Shown one piece after another: positions 12,378-22,167 of a stretch of 64,000 bases of DNA (within the stretch, counting starts at the first letter, position 1; every line of letters starts with the position of its first letter). The DNA is from Linnemannia elongata (taxonomy: Eukaryota > Mortierellomycota > Mortierellomycetes > Mortierellales > Mortierellaceae), in contig JAXBDG010000001.1 in assembly GCA_036320915.1 (NCBI GenBank), positions 2,046,001 through 2,110,000 on the forward strand, given 5' to 3'. Below the pieces are notes generated by a model, which searched no databases, had not been told where the DNA came from, and was given only the letters and a program-made list of their open reading frames with translations. The translations under genes were made by a program, and so were the position numbers.

Positions 12378-13010
12378 ATTTGTATGAGTGTTTGTTGATG
12401 GTGTTGCTGGGTGTGTGGGTTGGTTGGTTGGGTTTGTGATGAGTGTAGTAAAAGGAAAAGAAGAAAAGCGAAAGTGGGAAAGGAATAAAAGAAGTGTGAG
12501 ACAAAGTGAACAAGAGGAAAAGAAGTGAAGCCGGCAGACGGAGGGACGGTTCAGCCAGTCATCAGCGCTGAACTCTGTTTTTGGGTTGTACTGAAATAGT
12601 GCGGTACTCGGTTGGTGTGGGAGGTGTGGTGTGAGGGACGGTCCGATGGGTCTTCATTTTTCTTCTCTTGTCTTCTTTTTCCTCGATCAACCCGACCCAA
12701 ACCCAACACCTTGAATCACATGTCACACAAACTACACCTCGCCTTTTGACGCCATGTAAAAGATCGAACGTCTTGCGCTTCGCTCTTGTTGCTTGCAACT
12801 TGGTTAAGAAGACTTCTTGCTCAGCAACACTCCCCATATACATTGAAACATGTTGCCAAGACCTCCCTAACATATACACACTCAACAGATTATGCCCTCG
12901 ACTGGTAAACCATCTACATCCCACACTCGTGTCCTAACCTAATTCACAGAGTGTCGCTGCCAACCACTACCTTTTCGCGAAGAATTCATATCACATCTAT
13001 GCATTGGGTT
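12378..13010. other. Intergenic: PEX19 promoter side
   Basis: The sequence upstream of PEX19 is purine-rich. No supportable exon; an open frame at 12562-12924 on the minus strand is compositionally poor and shows no domain. Confidence 0.45.
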
Positions 13011-13214
13011 TTACAGCGTTTTCTTCATTGCTCTCTCGACGTTCTCAGTGATGTCGGATATCATGGCCATCATTTTAGATAGGATGAGTTCCATCAATTG
13101 ATCAATTGTCTCATCAAAGACCACCTTCGCCACCCTGGATTTTTTGGCGGCACCGATCGACACGATATATCCTAAGAGTACTTTACCCATCAACGCCCGT
13201 CTCAGGGGGTACAT
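13011..13214 (-). CDS. Unassigned short ORF, possibly a terminal exon
   Basis: A 67-codon frame with mixed, protein-like composition (MYPLRRALMGKVLLGYIVS, then AAKKSRVAKVVFDETIDQL and an amphipathic stretch ending ENVERAMKKTL). Just upstream on the minus strand is TTTCTCAG, a plausible 3' splice site, so it could be the last exon of a small gene or a gene remnant. I could not find a matching upstream exon with an ATG and donor, and I recognise no family. It may be spurious. Confidence 0.2.
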   Translation of the reverse strand: MYPLRRALMGKVLLGYIVSIGAAKKSRVAKVVFDETIDQLMELILSKMMAMISDITENVERAMKKTL

Positions 13215-13715
13215 CTCTACCCATGGCTGAGAAACAACAGTAAGTCATCCCTGTTCACCACAGCCATCTATGATTCCGAAGGAGAAAATGACAACAATAA
13301 CAAAATAACATTAGTCAAACAAGAAAGACCGCGACTAGTGTTAATGTGGTTCACAACTTCATTCCCAGGCTGCATTGGAATGCGGGACAAAGGACACTCC
13401 AAAGGCCCTCCCCTCCTCCTCCTTTGTAAGCCCCCTACACCACCCATAGCAAGGCAGAGAAGAGACAAGGAGTATCCTCTAAAGTTTCCACCCCTTTTTG
13501 AGAAGGACTACTACCATCCCCTAATATCAACTCCTAACACACCCTTTCTCTTGCTCGTTGTGTACTTATCTTTCATTTTCAAAATTCATTTTCTCCTTTG
13601 TTCGTTTTCTTCTTCTCTTTCTTCTCGCCCAACTCGTCTCTCCTCCTCTACATCGCTCCACCGTACATCTTCTTACCTTCATTGGGACGAAAAGAGAATC
13701 AAGTCGACACTCACG
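13215..13715. other. Upstream region of the chitinase gene
   Basis: Pyrimidine-rich on the plus strand from about 13550 to 13680, a common 5' UTR/promoter composition in this window. No clear TATA box and no gene. Confidence 0.4.
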
Positions 13716-16615
13716 ATGACACGACCAGCAGCAATGCTTTCAATTTCCTTCTGTCTTGGTCTGCTATCATTCGGCTTCTTGGGCTCGTCTGTCAGTGCCT
13801 TTGATCTCCACTCGGATAACAACCTCGTCAACTATTGGGGACAAAAGTAAGGCGACAATCCACTGGTTTTTCAGAAAGTTAGTCCACAATGACCTTGTAT
13901 CTGACAATCTTTGATTTTCATTTCTTAACAACCTCATATCGTAGTTCTTATGGCGCGGCTGGAGGGGATATGCGATTCTGGTGAGTCTGCGTTACTTTGC
14001 TTTCTTATTGCGCAAGGACTCAAAATTAAATCATCAATTCCTAACATCTCATCGCACCTTTACATCCCGCCTCCTATAGGCAAAAACCTCTGGGGGATTA
14101 CTGTCAGACATCAGAAGCCGAGGATGTCATTGTACTGGCATTCTTGCATGTCTTCAACAGTGCGTCCAGAGGATTACCAAGGATGGATCTTTCGAACCAA
14201 TGTGAACAAAACTCTGCCTTGTAAGTTTTATTATCACATTTCTTTGTTCAATGGTTCGACAGCCCCTTGTTTTTCGTGTTATTATCATTCCCCTGTTCGC
14301 GACTGACCACATTGAGGCCAATCTTACGCAACCTTCAACTTCTTCTAGCCCTGGTACGGGATTGCTTCACTGTCCTCGCACGGGAGAAGGGGTCAAGATG
14401 TGTCAATCGAAAGGAAAAGCGGTGATCTTGTCTCTCGGTGGTGCCGCTGGTGCGTATGGGTTCTCGGATGACGCTGAGGCAAAAGACTTTGCGCATACCA
14501 TTTGGAATCTCTTTTTGGGTGGATCTTCGGGAACGCGGCCGTTGGATGATGCCATACTGGATGGTGTTGACCTCGAGTGAGTACTGTCGTTCAAGAACTG
14601 TGTTATTTGAATTTTCTTCTCTCTTGAAATGGTGCGTGGCTACTGATAGAGTTGCGTTACTCGCGTTTTTGAAATAGTATTGAAGGAGGGTCAGCAGTAG
14701 GTTATCCAGCCTTCATTGTAGAGCTGCGTTCGCTGTTTGCAGCCGATTCTAGGAAGCAGTACTATATCACTGCTGCTCCTCAGTGTCCTTTCCCTGGTAA
14801 GCATATCACGGTCGCACGATATGCGTTTTTTATGAATACAAACAAGAAACACTCAAACACAAGGACTAACACATAACCACACGCTCAACTTAAATAGACG
14901 CATACCTAGGAGCAACACTCCAGTCAGCATGGGTCGACATGGTCTTTGTGCAGTACTACAACAACTACTGTGGTACACAGGCCTATGGATCCTTTAATTT
15001 CAACTTTGAACAGTGGGACAACTGGGCAAAGACCATTTCCGTGAACAAGAACGTCAAGGTCTATCTCGGCGTCCCTGCTAGTCGAACCGCTGCCAACGCC
15101 GGTTATGTCAGTATTGAACGGCTCGAGGAGATTATGGACAGTGTCCGATGCAAGTACAGCTCCTTTGGAGGTGTCATGATGTGGGATATCTCGCAGTCTT
15201 ATGGCAACTTGGAGCCCGGTACTGAGTACAGTGTTGCAGCCGCCAGGCGTCTTAAGCGACCAAGAAATCTTGTCTGCGGTGGTAATGAGCCCGCGGAGGC
15301 CTCAGCCCCGGCGCCAGTGCCTCCACCAGCACCTGTTCCTCCACCCCCTGTGCCCGTCCCACCACCATCTGAACTGGCCCCTCCTTCAGCGCCTGCTCCA
15401 CCTCCAGTTCCGGCTCCTCCTCCGTCTGAACCAGCTCCTCCTGTGCCAGTAACACCATCACCAGTTCCTCCACCATCTGAGCCAGCTCCTTCTCCAGCTC
15501 CTACTCCTTCTCCAGCACCTACGCCAGTACCCGCTCCATCGGGACCGAATACTGGAGTCAACAAAGAGCCGTCAAAGTGCCCAATTAAAGGAGAAGCATG
15601 CACTCCACCAGCCAATGGAGCATTCGTATGCGACGGATACGACTTTGCAACCTGCCTCTTTGGTATTTTTTTTTCTTTGTCATATGTTCGGTCGCTACAA
15701 CATGTTTTTTCAACAGTGAATTATATCCTTTCTGACCTTCATCATGTTGCTCTTAAAAATATAGGTAAGTGGATCTTGCAGCCCTGTGCACCAGGCACGT
15801 ACTGCACCCCCCGTGGCTGCGACTTTACCAAGGGACCCGTCAAGAGCTGCTCAGAAGCAGAGTACGAAAGGAGGGCCGAGTTAGTTATGAGGAACCAGAT
15901 GCGGGATGCCATTGATTTGATGTGGGGTGTGTTTGGGAACGTTGTCGATACGACCTGGGATAGCTATCCTGAGTTTGACGATGATGAAGATGAAGACGAT
16001 GAGGAAGAGAACTCTGTCGACAATGATCAGCAAGATGATACTGCCCCTCAGCAACAACCGCCACAACAGCCGGGACAGCAACAGCAACAGAGACCATTCA
16101 CTTTCCCAGAACCTCTCGCCGACGCCCAGGCAAAAATCAACAAGTCTAAAGACAAGGATACCTCTGACGACTACCTCATCGACTTCGTCGAACTCGAAAC
16201 TGGACAAGAGTTCGTTAGTTTCGCACTCAACCCCACCGAGGCCGAGTCCGAGACCACAAAAACCTTCAGAACCCAAGTCCGGATCCGCACCAACGGCGAG
16301 GCGATCAACCCCCTGTGGCGGATTTCGTTCTTTGTCAAACCGGGGGAGACCGTCAAGTCTGTCTCCCGAGGCACTTTTGTTCAGAATGGCCCTCGTGTGT
16401 TTATCACGAGCAAGCCCAAGGAGGAAGCTCATAAGAGCATGGTGATCCGGTTTGTAATCGAAGGTGTTCGGACTGTAGATCCTTTGAGCAATAGTATTGA
16501 CGTTGGTACTGTCTTGCCTGATTCTTCGAGTCAGGAGCAGCCGGATCTGTCTGTGCCTCAGGGTCTGCCTGATCCTGCGTTTGCCAAGTTCGAGACCAAG
16601 GCCATCAAATTGTAG
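13716..16615 (+). CDS. Secreted modular GH18 chitinase with Pro-rich linker, CBM19-like module and C-terminal beta-rich domain
   Basis: A class III-type endochitinase acting on chitin at the cell wall or outside the cell. Exons: 13716-13846, 13945-13980, 14080-14220, 14349-14576, 14678-14796, 14898-15662, 15765-16615, giving 756 residues. A signal peptide ends near residue 28 (SSVSA). The GH18 barrel begins NLVNYWGQ, has [12 protein letters not shown], and carries the catalytic motif DGVDLDIEGG at about 174-183 with Glu181 as acid/base; the motif is completed across an intron. Then come [12 protein letters not shown] and [12 protein letters not shown] Pro/Ala/Ser linker is followed by a Cys-rich segment ([11 protein letters not shown] ... 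[11 protein letters not shown] ... PCAPGTYC) resembling CBM19 of yeast Cts1. Next are an Asp/Glu tract, a Gln tract and a final beta-rich region ([19 protein letters not shown]), possibly a carbohydrate-binding fold. The sixth intron (102 nt) has no stop and keeps frame. Confidence 0.92.
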
Positions 16616-16708
16616 AGCGCAGAAGTAACAAACCCCCCCTCTAGCTCCACGAACAAACTGTATCCATGGACAGTTCATATTTTATTTTCAGCTTTGAAAG
16701 AAACGTCC

Positions 16709-16714
16709 AATAAA
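16709..16714 (+). terminator. AATAAA polyadenylation signal for the chitinase gene
   Basis: A canonical AATAAA hexamer 94 nt after the chitinase stop. It lies in the 311-bp tail-to-tail spacer shared with the glutathione transferase gene. Confidence 0.55.
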
Positions 16715-16926
16715 CGAATACGATCAAGTTACTCCACTGTTGGAAACAAGGGTGTAAAAGACGCGAAGAGGAGGAAGTGAAAAAGGGAAAGGCACGCCAT
16801 ACTCCAATGATAATGGAAACATGCTTGCGCTTTATATTCGCTATCACAATGATCATCCCCATCGAGTCAGGTCCATATTAAAAGAGAAAAAAAAAGGTAC
16901 GGGAAGAGGACACGAGGCAGCGGGGT

Positions 16927-17889
16927 TTAGTATCCCAAGAGCTGCAAGTTGCCCTCGGTAATGGCTTGGTATTCCTCAGACTTGATCCACTTGGCATACG
17001 ACGGGATGGCATTGACCTTCTCCCAAACAGCCCAAATGGCGGGAGTATCTTGCTTGTTGATCTGGGTCTCTCCGGTCACCGAGAAGATTGACACCAACAC
17101 CACCGCCAGCTTGATGTCCGCGTACGAGAGCTATGTTGGATTGAAAAACGAGAATACAAGCGAAGTATGTCAGACATTTCAATTATCTTCACGTATGAAT
17201 AACATCGCCGAGGGAAAGTGAATGGTATCGCTTTGTTGCTGTTTACCTTGTCACCAACATAGTGTCCATTGCGGCCATTAGCTTCCAAATGCCGCTCATG
17301 GTACGTCACAAACCGGGGGACAATCGTCTCAATAAACTGAGTCCGCATGGCGGCCTTGACCTCGGGGTCCTTGATCCCTGCGACCTTGATCAACAGGAAA
17401 TTGGACGCGGACTGGATGGAGCTGCAATAGGCCCGGATCTTCATCTCGTCAAAGGGATCATTGCCCAGGAGGTTGAACTTGCGGGAGAGGTAATTCTCGA
17501 TCGCGTCTGATTCTGCGATCTCGATGACTTCGCCAGTGGGGGTGGTCTCGAAGAGGTTGGGCAGGACGCCGAAGAGAGTTGTCTTTTTCTCTTCGTTCAC
17601 CCAGTCCTGTAGGTATAGGGGCGAGAAAGTTTATGAGGGTTAAGAGGTGATTTTTTGTTAGATTTTTTGCATTCTATCTGGGATAAGGCTAAGATATAAG
17701 ATAACAGTCAGAGAGAGAGAGTACCTTGGGGAAGACACACTCCCACTTGGCGCCAGAGGCAGCAAGGATGGCACGGGCATTGCCGCCCAAGGCATGGACC
17801 TTAAAGTACAGAACTTTGAATGTGTTTTCCTGCTTGAGGGCGTTCTCGTTGAAGAGCGCGCGGGTGGTGTTATCGATCGTGCGAGTCAT
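16927..17889 (-). CDS. Glutathione S-transferase family protein
   Basis: Exons 17725-17889, 17247-17606 and 16927-17130, all phase 0, give 242 residues, a normal cytosolic GST length. The N-terminal thioredoxin-like fold starts at FKVLYFKVHALGGNARAIL, the beta1-alpha1 pattern of sigma/alpha/mu-type enzymes with a Tyr near the glutathione site. IAESDAIENYLSRKF is the usual glutathione-contact segment, with the conserved E-S-D/A. The C-terminal helical domain has YHERHLEANGRNGHYVGDKLSYADI, the N-capping box (S-Y-A-D) typical of GSTs. The fold assignment is firm. The subclass and substrate cannot be read from the sequence. No targeting signal is visible, so a cytosolic location is inferred. Confidence 0.9.
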
Positions 17890-18605
17890 TGTTGATTTGA
17901 GTGCGCTTTTTGTCGAGGTGTTTTTGGATGAGAAGACAGAGTCGAATGGTGAACTATAGTGCCATGGTCCATGCCTATTTATATGCGAAAAGTTGTTTGT
18001 GGGGAATGTGAGAGATGTGGGGACGTTTCGTTTGAAACGTGTATGTGGATTGGTGAATGTGGTATGTCTATCCTGTTAAGCTCTGTCCTGCCTGCGGATG
18101 GTGTTGAATGGCGTCAAAGTACGGCGCGCGCGTCGGACACGGACTTTTTTTTGTTTGTTTTTGCTCTTGATGTTGAATTTCGCTTATTGGTATTCCCGTG
18201 AACTTACTCAAAGTCGAAGCATGTCAATGCTTAATGGACTTTTGATTTCAAATCATAAACACAAAACGCCGCCACTCTGCACCGCCCGCCTACCTAAGAA
18301 AAATATATGCTGTTCTTTCCATTCTCACTGCGCTGTTTACAACTGTTCTTTGCGAAGGAAAGGGTCTAACCTCGACGGTAAAAAGCAGAACCCTCTTTCG
18401 ATCGTGGAGATGCGCATGCGTTTTAATACTTACTTCTTTTGATTGGCATTGAATAGAAAGAAGTTGTCTAGTTTAGTCTTATTTGAACTGCTACATACGC
18501 TCTCCTCGACGCGCGGCAATCTCCCAGAGGCGCTGCGCGCGATATTATTTACGCGATCGACTTTCTTGTTGTGTTGTCATTTGTCATCATCATCCTCTTC
18601 CGCCC
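17890..18605. other. Intergenic: GST promoter and 3' flank of the secreted protein gene
   Basis: No coding exon is supported. A GC-rich patch containing repeated GCGC sits at about 18509-18562. Nothing else is recognised. Confidence 0.45.
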
Positions 18606-19853
18606 CTACTGCTCTGTTTCTTCCGCATCCTCATCCTCGTACTGTCGATCATTAGCTGATGCAGCGCGGAACGAAGGCTGTCCTTCTCCATCACCACCCT
18701 CCGACTCGTCGACTCCGTAATCATCCTCGTATGCGTCCTTTTCGCTGTCATAGTCATAGACATCATCTTTGTCCTGCTTTAGTTTAGAATATTGCTCCTC
18801 TTCGGCCTCAACCTCCGCTTCATCCGCATAGGCCTGCATCTCATTGCTGCCAAACATACCCGCCAGCTCCTGCTCCAGGTACGGATCCTGATATGCGTCT
18901 GGGTCGTTGGCCAAATTGCCCGTCTGATTCAGCTCTTGCGCCACTACTCCAAATTGAGGTAGAGCCTTGCTGCTCGCCGCCATATTCGATCCTCCCTGTC
19001 GAGCTGGGTCCTTCTTCACTTTGGCAAATCCGTGATGAGCGCCTATCCTGGTGACACTCTCACTACGAACTGAATCTCCATTCTCGTCGTCGTCGTCCTG
19101 CTCCTCAGGCTTTCCTGCCTCACTATCATCACCGGGTCTAGGCGCATCACTGTTGTCGGGGGTCTCTGCCTCAACGGGTGGCGGAGTCGGTACTGGTTTG
19201 GCTGTTGGCGCTGTACCCAAGGAATCAGTGACAACTGTTACAGTCTCGGTGACCGTGGTGCATGGAGGTGCTGGTGCAACAGAGGTAACAGTAGTGGTCA
19301 CCGTCTGGATGGCTGTGACAACCTTTGTTAGGGTCTTGGTGGCACCATAGACCACCTCACGGATCTTGCCAGCTTCTCCTGTTCCAACTCCGTCTCCTCC
19401 AGCAGCCTGGATATCGACAACACCCTCTAACGCATAATCCACCTCTGCTGTGAGATCGACACCATTGTTGCAGAGACAGAGGACGCGGTTGACGTTGGTG
19501 TTGGGGACATGAGTGCATCGGTTGGTCTCCCCCTTGAACACCGACAGACCCGCAGGAGGGGTACTTGAGTTCGTTGGATCCTTGGCGTCGCCTCTCTGGA
19601 GACAGCGGATATGGCAGAGAAATGTAAATGATTTGCAGAAAGGCGATACAGCTGACGCAGCCAGTTCGGGGGAGGAAAAGTCGTCAGAGTTGTAGGCTGC
19701 ATGGTCGGAGGAGAGGGTGACAAGACGTTCGAGTTCCTGGTGTGGCCTGTTGTTGTTGTTTTCGTTCTGGGCACCGACAAGTATAGGGTTGAGGAAGAAC
19801 AGGGCGCTGAGACCGAGGATGACAATGACCCTTCTGGATGTTGTCGCGTCCAT
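18606..19853 (-). CDS. Secreted Cys-rich, Thr/Val-repeat, acidic-tailed protein (wall or extracellular)
   Basis: A single-exon gene of 415 residues. The N-terminus MDATTSRRVIVILGLSALFF with ILVGAQ is a clear signal peptide. A short domain with six cysteines in the spacing C-x6-C-x3-C-x28-C-x12-C-x-C (from about residue 73) could form three disulfides. Then comes a Thr/Val-rich stretch with repeated TVT/VTT motifs, typical of O-glycosylated fungal surface proteins, a Pro/Glu linker, and a highly acidic, Tyr-containing tail (EAEVEAEEEQ; DDVYDYDSEKDAYEDDYG). No transmembrane helix or obvious GPI signal is seen at the C-terminus. The 6-Cys spacing does not match the 8-Cys CFEM pattern. No enzyme family is recognised. 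Extracellular location is inferred; function is unknown. Confidence 0.7.
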   Translation of the reverse strand: MDATTSRRVIVILGLSALFFLNPILVGAQNENNNNRPHQELERLVTLSSDHAAYNSDDFSSPELAASAVSPFCKSFTFLCHIRCLQRGDAKDPTNSSTPPAGLSVFKGETNRCTHVPNTNVNRVLCLCNNGVDLTAEVDYALEGVVDIQAAGGDGVGTGEAGKIREVVYGATKTLTKVVTAIQTVTTTVTSVAPAPPCTTVTETVTVVTDSLGTAPTAKPVPTPPPVEAETPDNSDAPRPGDDSEAGKPEEQDDDDENGDSVRSESVTRIGAHHGFAKVKKDPARQGGSNMAASSKALPQFGVVAQELNQTGNLANDPDAYQDPYLEQELAGMFGSNEMQAYADEAEVEAEEEQYSKLKQDKDDVYDYDSEKDAYEDDYGVDESEGGDGEGQPSFRAASANDRQYEDEDAEETEQ

Positions 19854-20111
19854 TGTGTTTCGAGAGGGTATGTATGTTGTTGGATGTGAAGAAAATCAAA
19901 GATAAAAGGAAAGAGATGATAACAAGAACGAGGACAAAAAAGAGACGACAATTGGTATGCTTGAAAAGAATGAGAGGAATGCGAACATTGCCCCTTCTTT
20001 CCTTCTCGTCACCCTCCCCCTTATTTTTATCTTCATTCACGACAGAATAAATCCCCTCTCCTTTTCATTTTCCTTTCTCTTCCTACTTTTCCCCTCTCGT
20101 TCACCCTCAGC

Positions 20112-20538
20112 CATGTCAACACCACTCCTTGACGAGTAAGTGCGCGCATAGGACACCAATCTGTTGTAGATTGTCAGGGAGATCAGACAAACAAATGGGT
20201 TGTGCAGCAGCAACTGGAGGCACATTTCATGACACGGTGACATTTTCAGTATGCTGCATCCACACTGAATTGCTTCTGTTACTGCTCCCAGTGCTCGCAG
20301 AGAAAGTTTGTCTCGGCCCTCATACAAACCTCTGCCACGACCTGGGATATTGTTTTCTTGGACTATTTCTACTACTCGTCCGGTACATCGGTGGAGTCTG
20401 CCGACCCTCTTGTGCAACAGTGCGCTCTGTTTGGGGAATTTAAGATGGGTCGTCTCTACAGTCTAAGCCCGCGTTTGCCGTCACGTCGAATTTCGACACA
20501 GAGGATGCTTTCGACGCCTCCAAGAACAACTTGTTTTA
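20112..20538 (+). other. Unassigned coding-like stretch, possibly a decayed small gene
   Basis: An ATG at 20112 begins MSTPLLDE and runs into a good donor (GTAAGT). Downstream, after possible acceptors near 20302, one frame reads KFVSALIQTSATTWDIVFLDY and on to about 20450. Another frame finishes with FAVTSNFDTEDAFDASKNN before a TAA at about 20538. The two frames are not joined by any intron of workable length that I can find, so this could be a frameshifted relic, or a real gene whose splicing I have misread. No family is recognised with confidence. Confidence 0.25.
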
Positions 20539-20626
20539 ATTGAACAATGGCTTTCTTGTCCTCTTCCTACCTTTTCCTTTCTTTTCTGGTTTTTTTATTT
20601 TTTTTTACCTTTTCGTTCGCAACAAC

Positions 20627-21976
20627 ATGCTTCTCAACGCCGCCACCACCACAACAACAGCCGTCGTCACCTCCATATTCGATCTGCCGCCGGTCCTCGA
20701 CCTAATCTGTAAATTCATCCTGACGGGACTGGGCGTCACTCTTTGATAGATACCGCTGGAGATACATCGAATTCAACATCCCTTGTCTCGACCTTGGACC
20801 TAAAGGAGAAATATTGGATAATTTTCTAGGACCCAGTTCGTTGGAGGCTGTCAGGAAGAACTCGAATCGCATCAGGACTCTTGGAGTCAAGGCGCAGGAC
20901 TTGGTACAACTGTTACTTCTGGAGAACGACCAAGGCCATGGCCATGGCCAAGGGTAAGGCCAGTATCACTGTGGCGATGATAACAACGACAACCACGGCA
21001 GGACTCCCCTTCTGTCAAATATGCGGTGCTTGAGTATCGACTTTAGTGAGATACACGCCTCAACCGATGTCAACGACTTTAACGGGGCATTCAAGTTTGT
21101 GGTCAGACGCTCATCTCGACTCCAGATACTGTCCTTCACAAAACCCTTTCGTACCAGCCAGGGCTTTGACTTTAGTCTCCTCGCCAGTTTTGCGACTCAC
21201 TCAACCTTGACAGTATTGCAAATCGCATCTCATCGGGCCTCAGACCAAGGCCTTGTCTTCGCGATCCTCAAGAACACCCCACCTTGTCTTCGCAAGGTGT
21301 CGCTTGGTTATCTTTGTCAAGACTCTGCAAAGTAGAAAGGTCTCGGAATGCGGAAGCAACAGTCATGGACTCTGACAGGATGTATGAATGGAGACAGTTT
21401 GAGTCTCTGAGGATTCTTTCTGTCGACTGTCAATATGGAGTATGTGAGTCCTGGGTGCACCATCCTATCCTCAAGAATGCTCCTCTTCTGAAGTACCTCA
21501 AGACCGGCTGCTATGTCGATATCGAGGACGAGGACAACGACATCACTGACTTTGCGGGTTACCGACACACTCTTGTTGTTGTGTCAACAGCATGTCCAGA
21601 GATCCAACACTTGCATGTCCAACACGGAGGGTGGGACCCAGTCATAACAGCTGCAGAACTTGTTAGTCTGATCCAAGCCTATCCCAAGGGCCTCAAGGCA
21701 CTCAACTTTGAAATGCCCGAATCCGGTCAGGAGGAGGTTATCTCTGCACTCTTAAACTCATCTGCCTCGACCTTGAAGAGCGTTGTCATTGAGCATTACC
21801 CCAACGTCCCGCCAGTGTCCAAAGAGGCTGTTGCCCGTATGGTTGAGGAGTGCCCTCAGCTTGAGGAACTTGACATAAACTGTCAATGCCACACTGACCC
21901 CTCGGTCGAGTGCCTCCACGTTGAGTTGGAGGCATTTGCGGAAGCCCAAGGCAAACCGTATGATGACAGCCGTTAG
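20627..21976 (+). pseudogene. Decayed F-box gene, tandem paralogue of the next gene
   Basis: Aligns by eye along most of its length with the intact F-box gene starting at 22168. It opens with SIFDLPPVLDLICKF (paralogue: TIFELPPVLDRIC). The rest of the F-box up to WASLFDRYRWRYIEF is missing about 30 nt and the frame changes. In the WASLFD frame a TAA at 20955-20957 interrupts, and the frame continues through SNMRCLSIDF and FDFSLLASFATHSTLTVLQ to a TAG at 21333-21335. A one-base slip then restores similarity (MYEWRQFESLRILSVDCQYG, WVHHPILKNAPLL, LIQAYPKGLKALNFEMP) to the end at 21976. Three independent breaks make it a pseudogene. An intron explanation is unlikely because the paralogue has none and the stop at 20955 lies in frame between conserved parts. 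Confidence 0.8.
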
Positions 21977-22167
21977 CCTTTTTGAAACCTTCTCTGTCGT
22001 ACAACTCAGCCAGCCTTCCCCAATTTTACTTTTTACGCCTCCACTTTTGTCCCCCTCAGCCCACAACCATGCAATAAAATCTTCTCACACTTTGTTTTTA
22101 TTCTTTCTTTCCCCACGCTCTTCCTCTCAACAACTCTTCCCTACACAGCACAAACAGTTTGTACGAC

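Noticed and set aside
15199..15615. Gly/Ala-rich minus-strand frame
   Set aside because: Antisense of the Pro-rich linker of the chitinase.
15881..16678. 265-codon minus-strand frame
   Set aside because: Antisense of the chitinase C-terminal exon; no motif.
20955..21020. Intron explanation for the TAA in the F-box pseudogene (GGGTAAGG donor, GGCAG acceptor)
   Set aside because: The paralogue is intronless and the reading frame continues unchanged on both sides of the TAA. The same gene also has a deletion and a frameshift, so a nonsense change is simpler.
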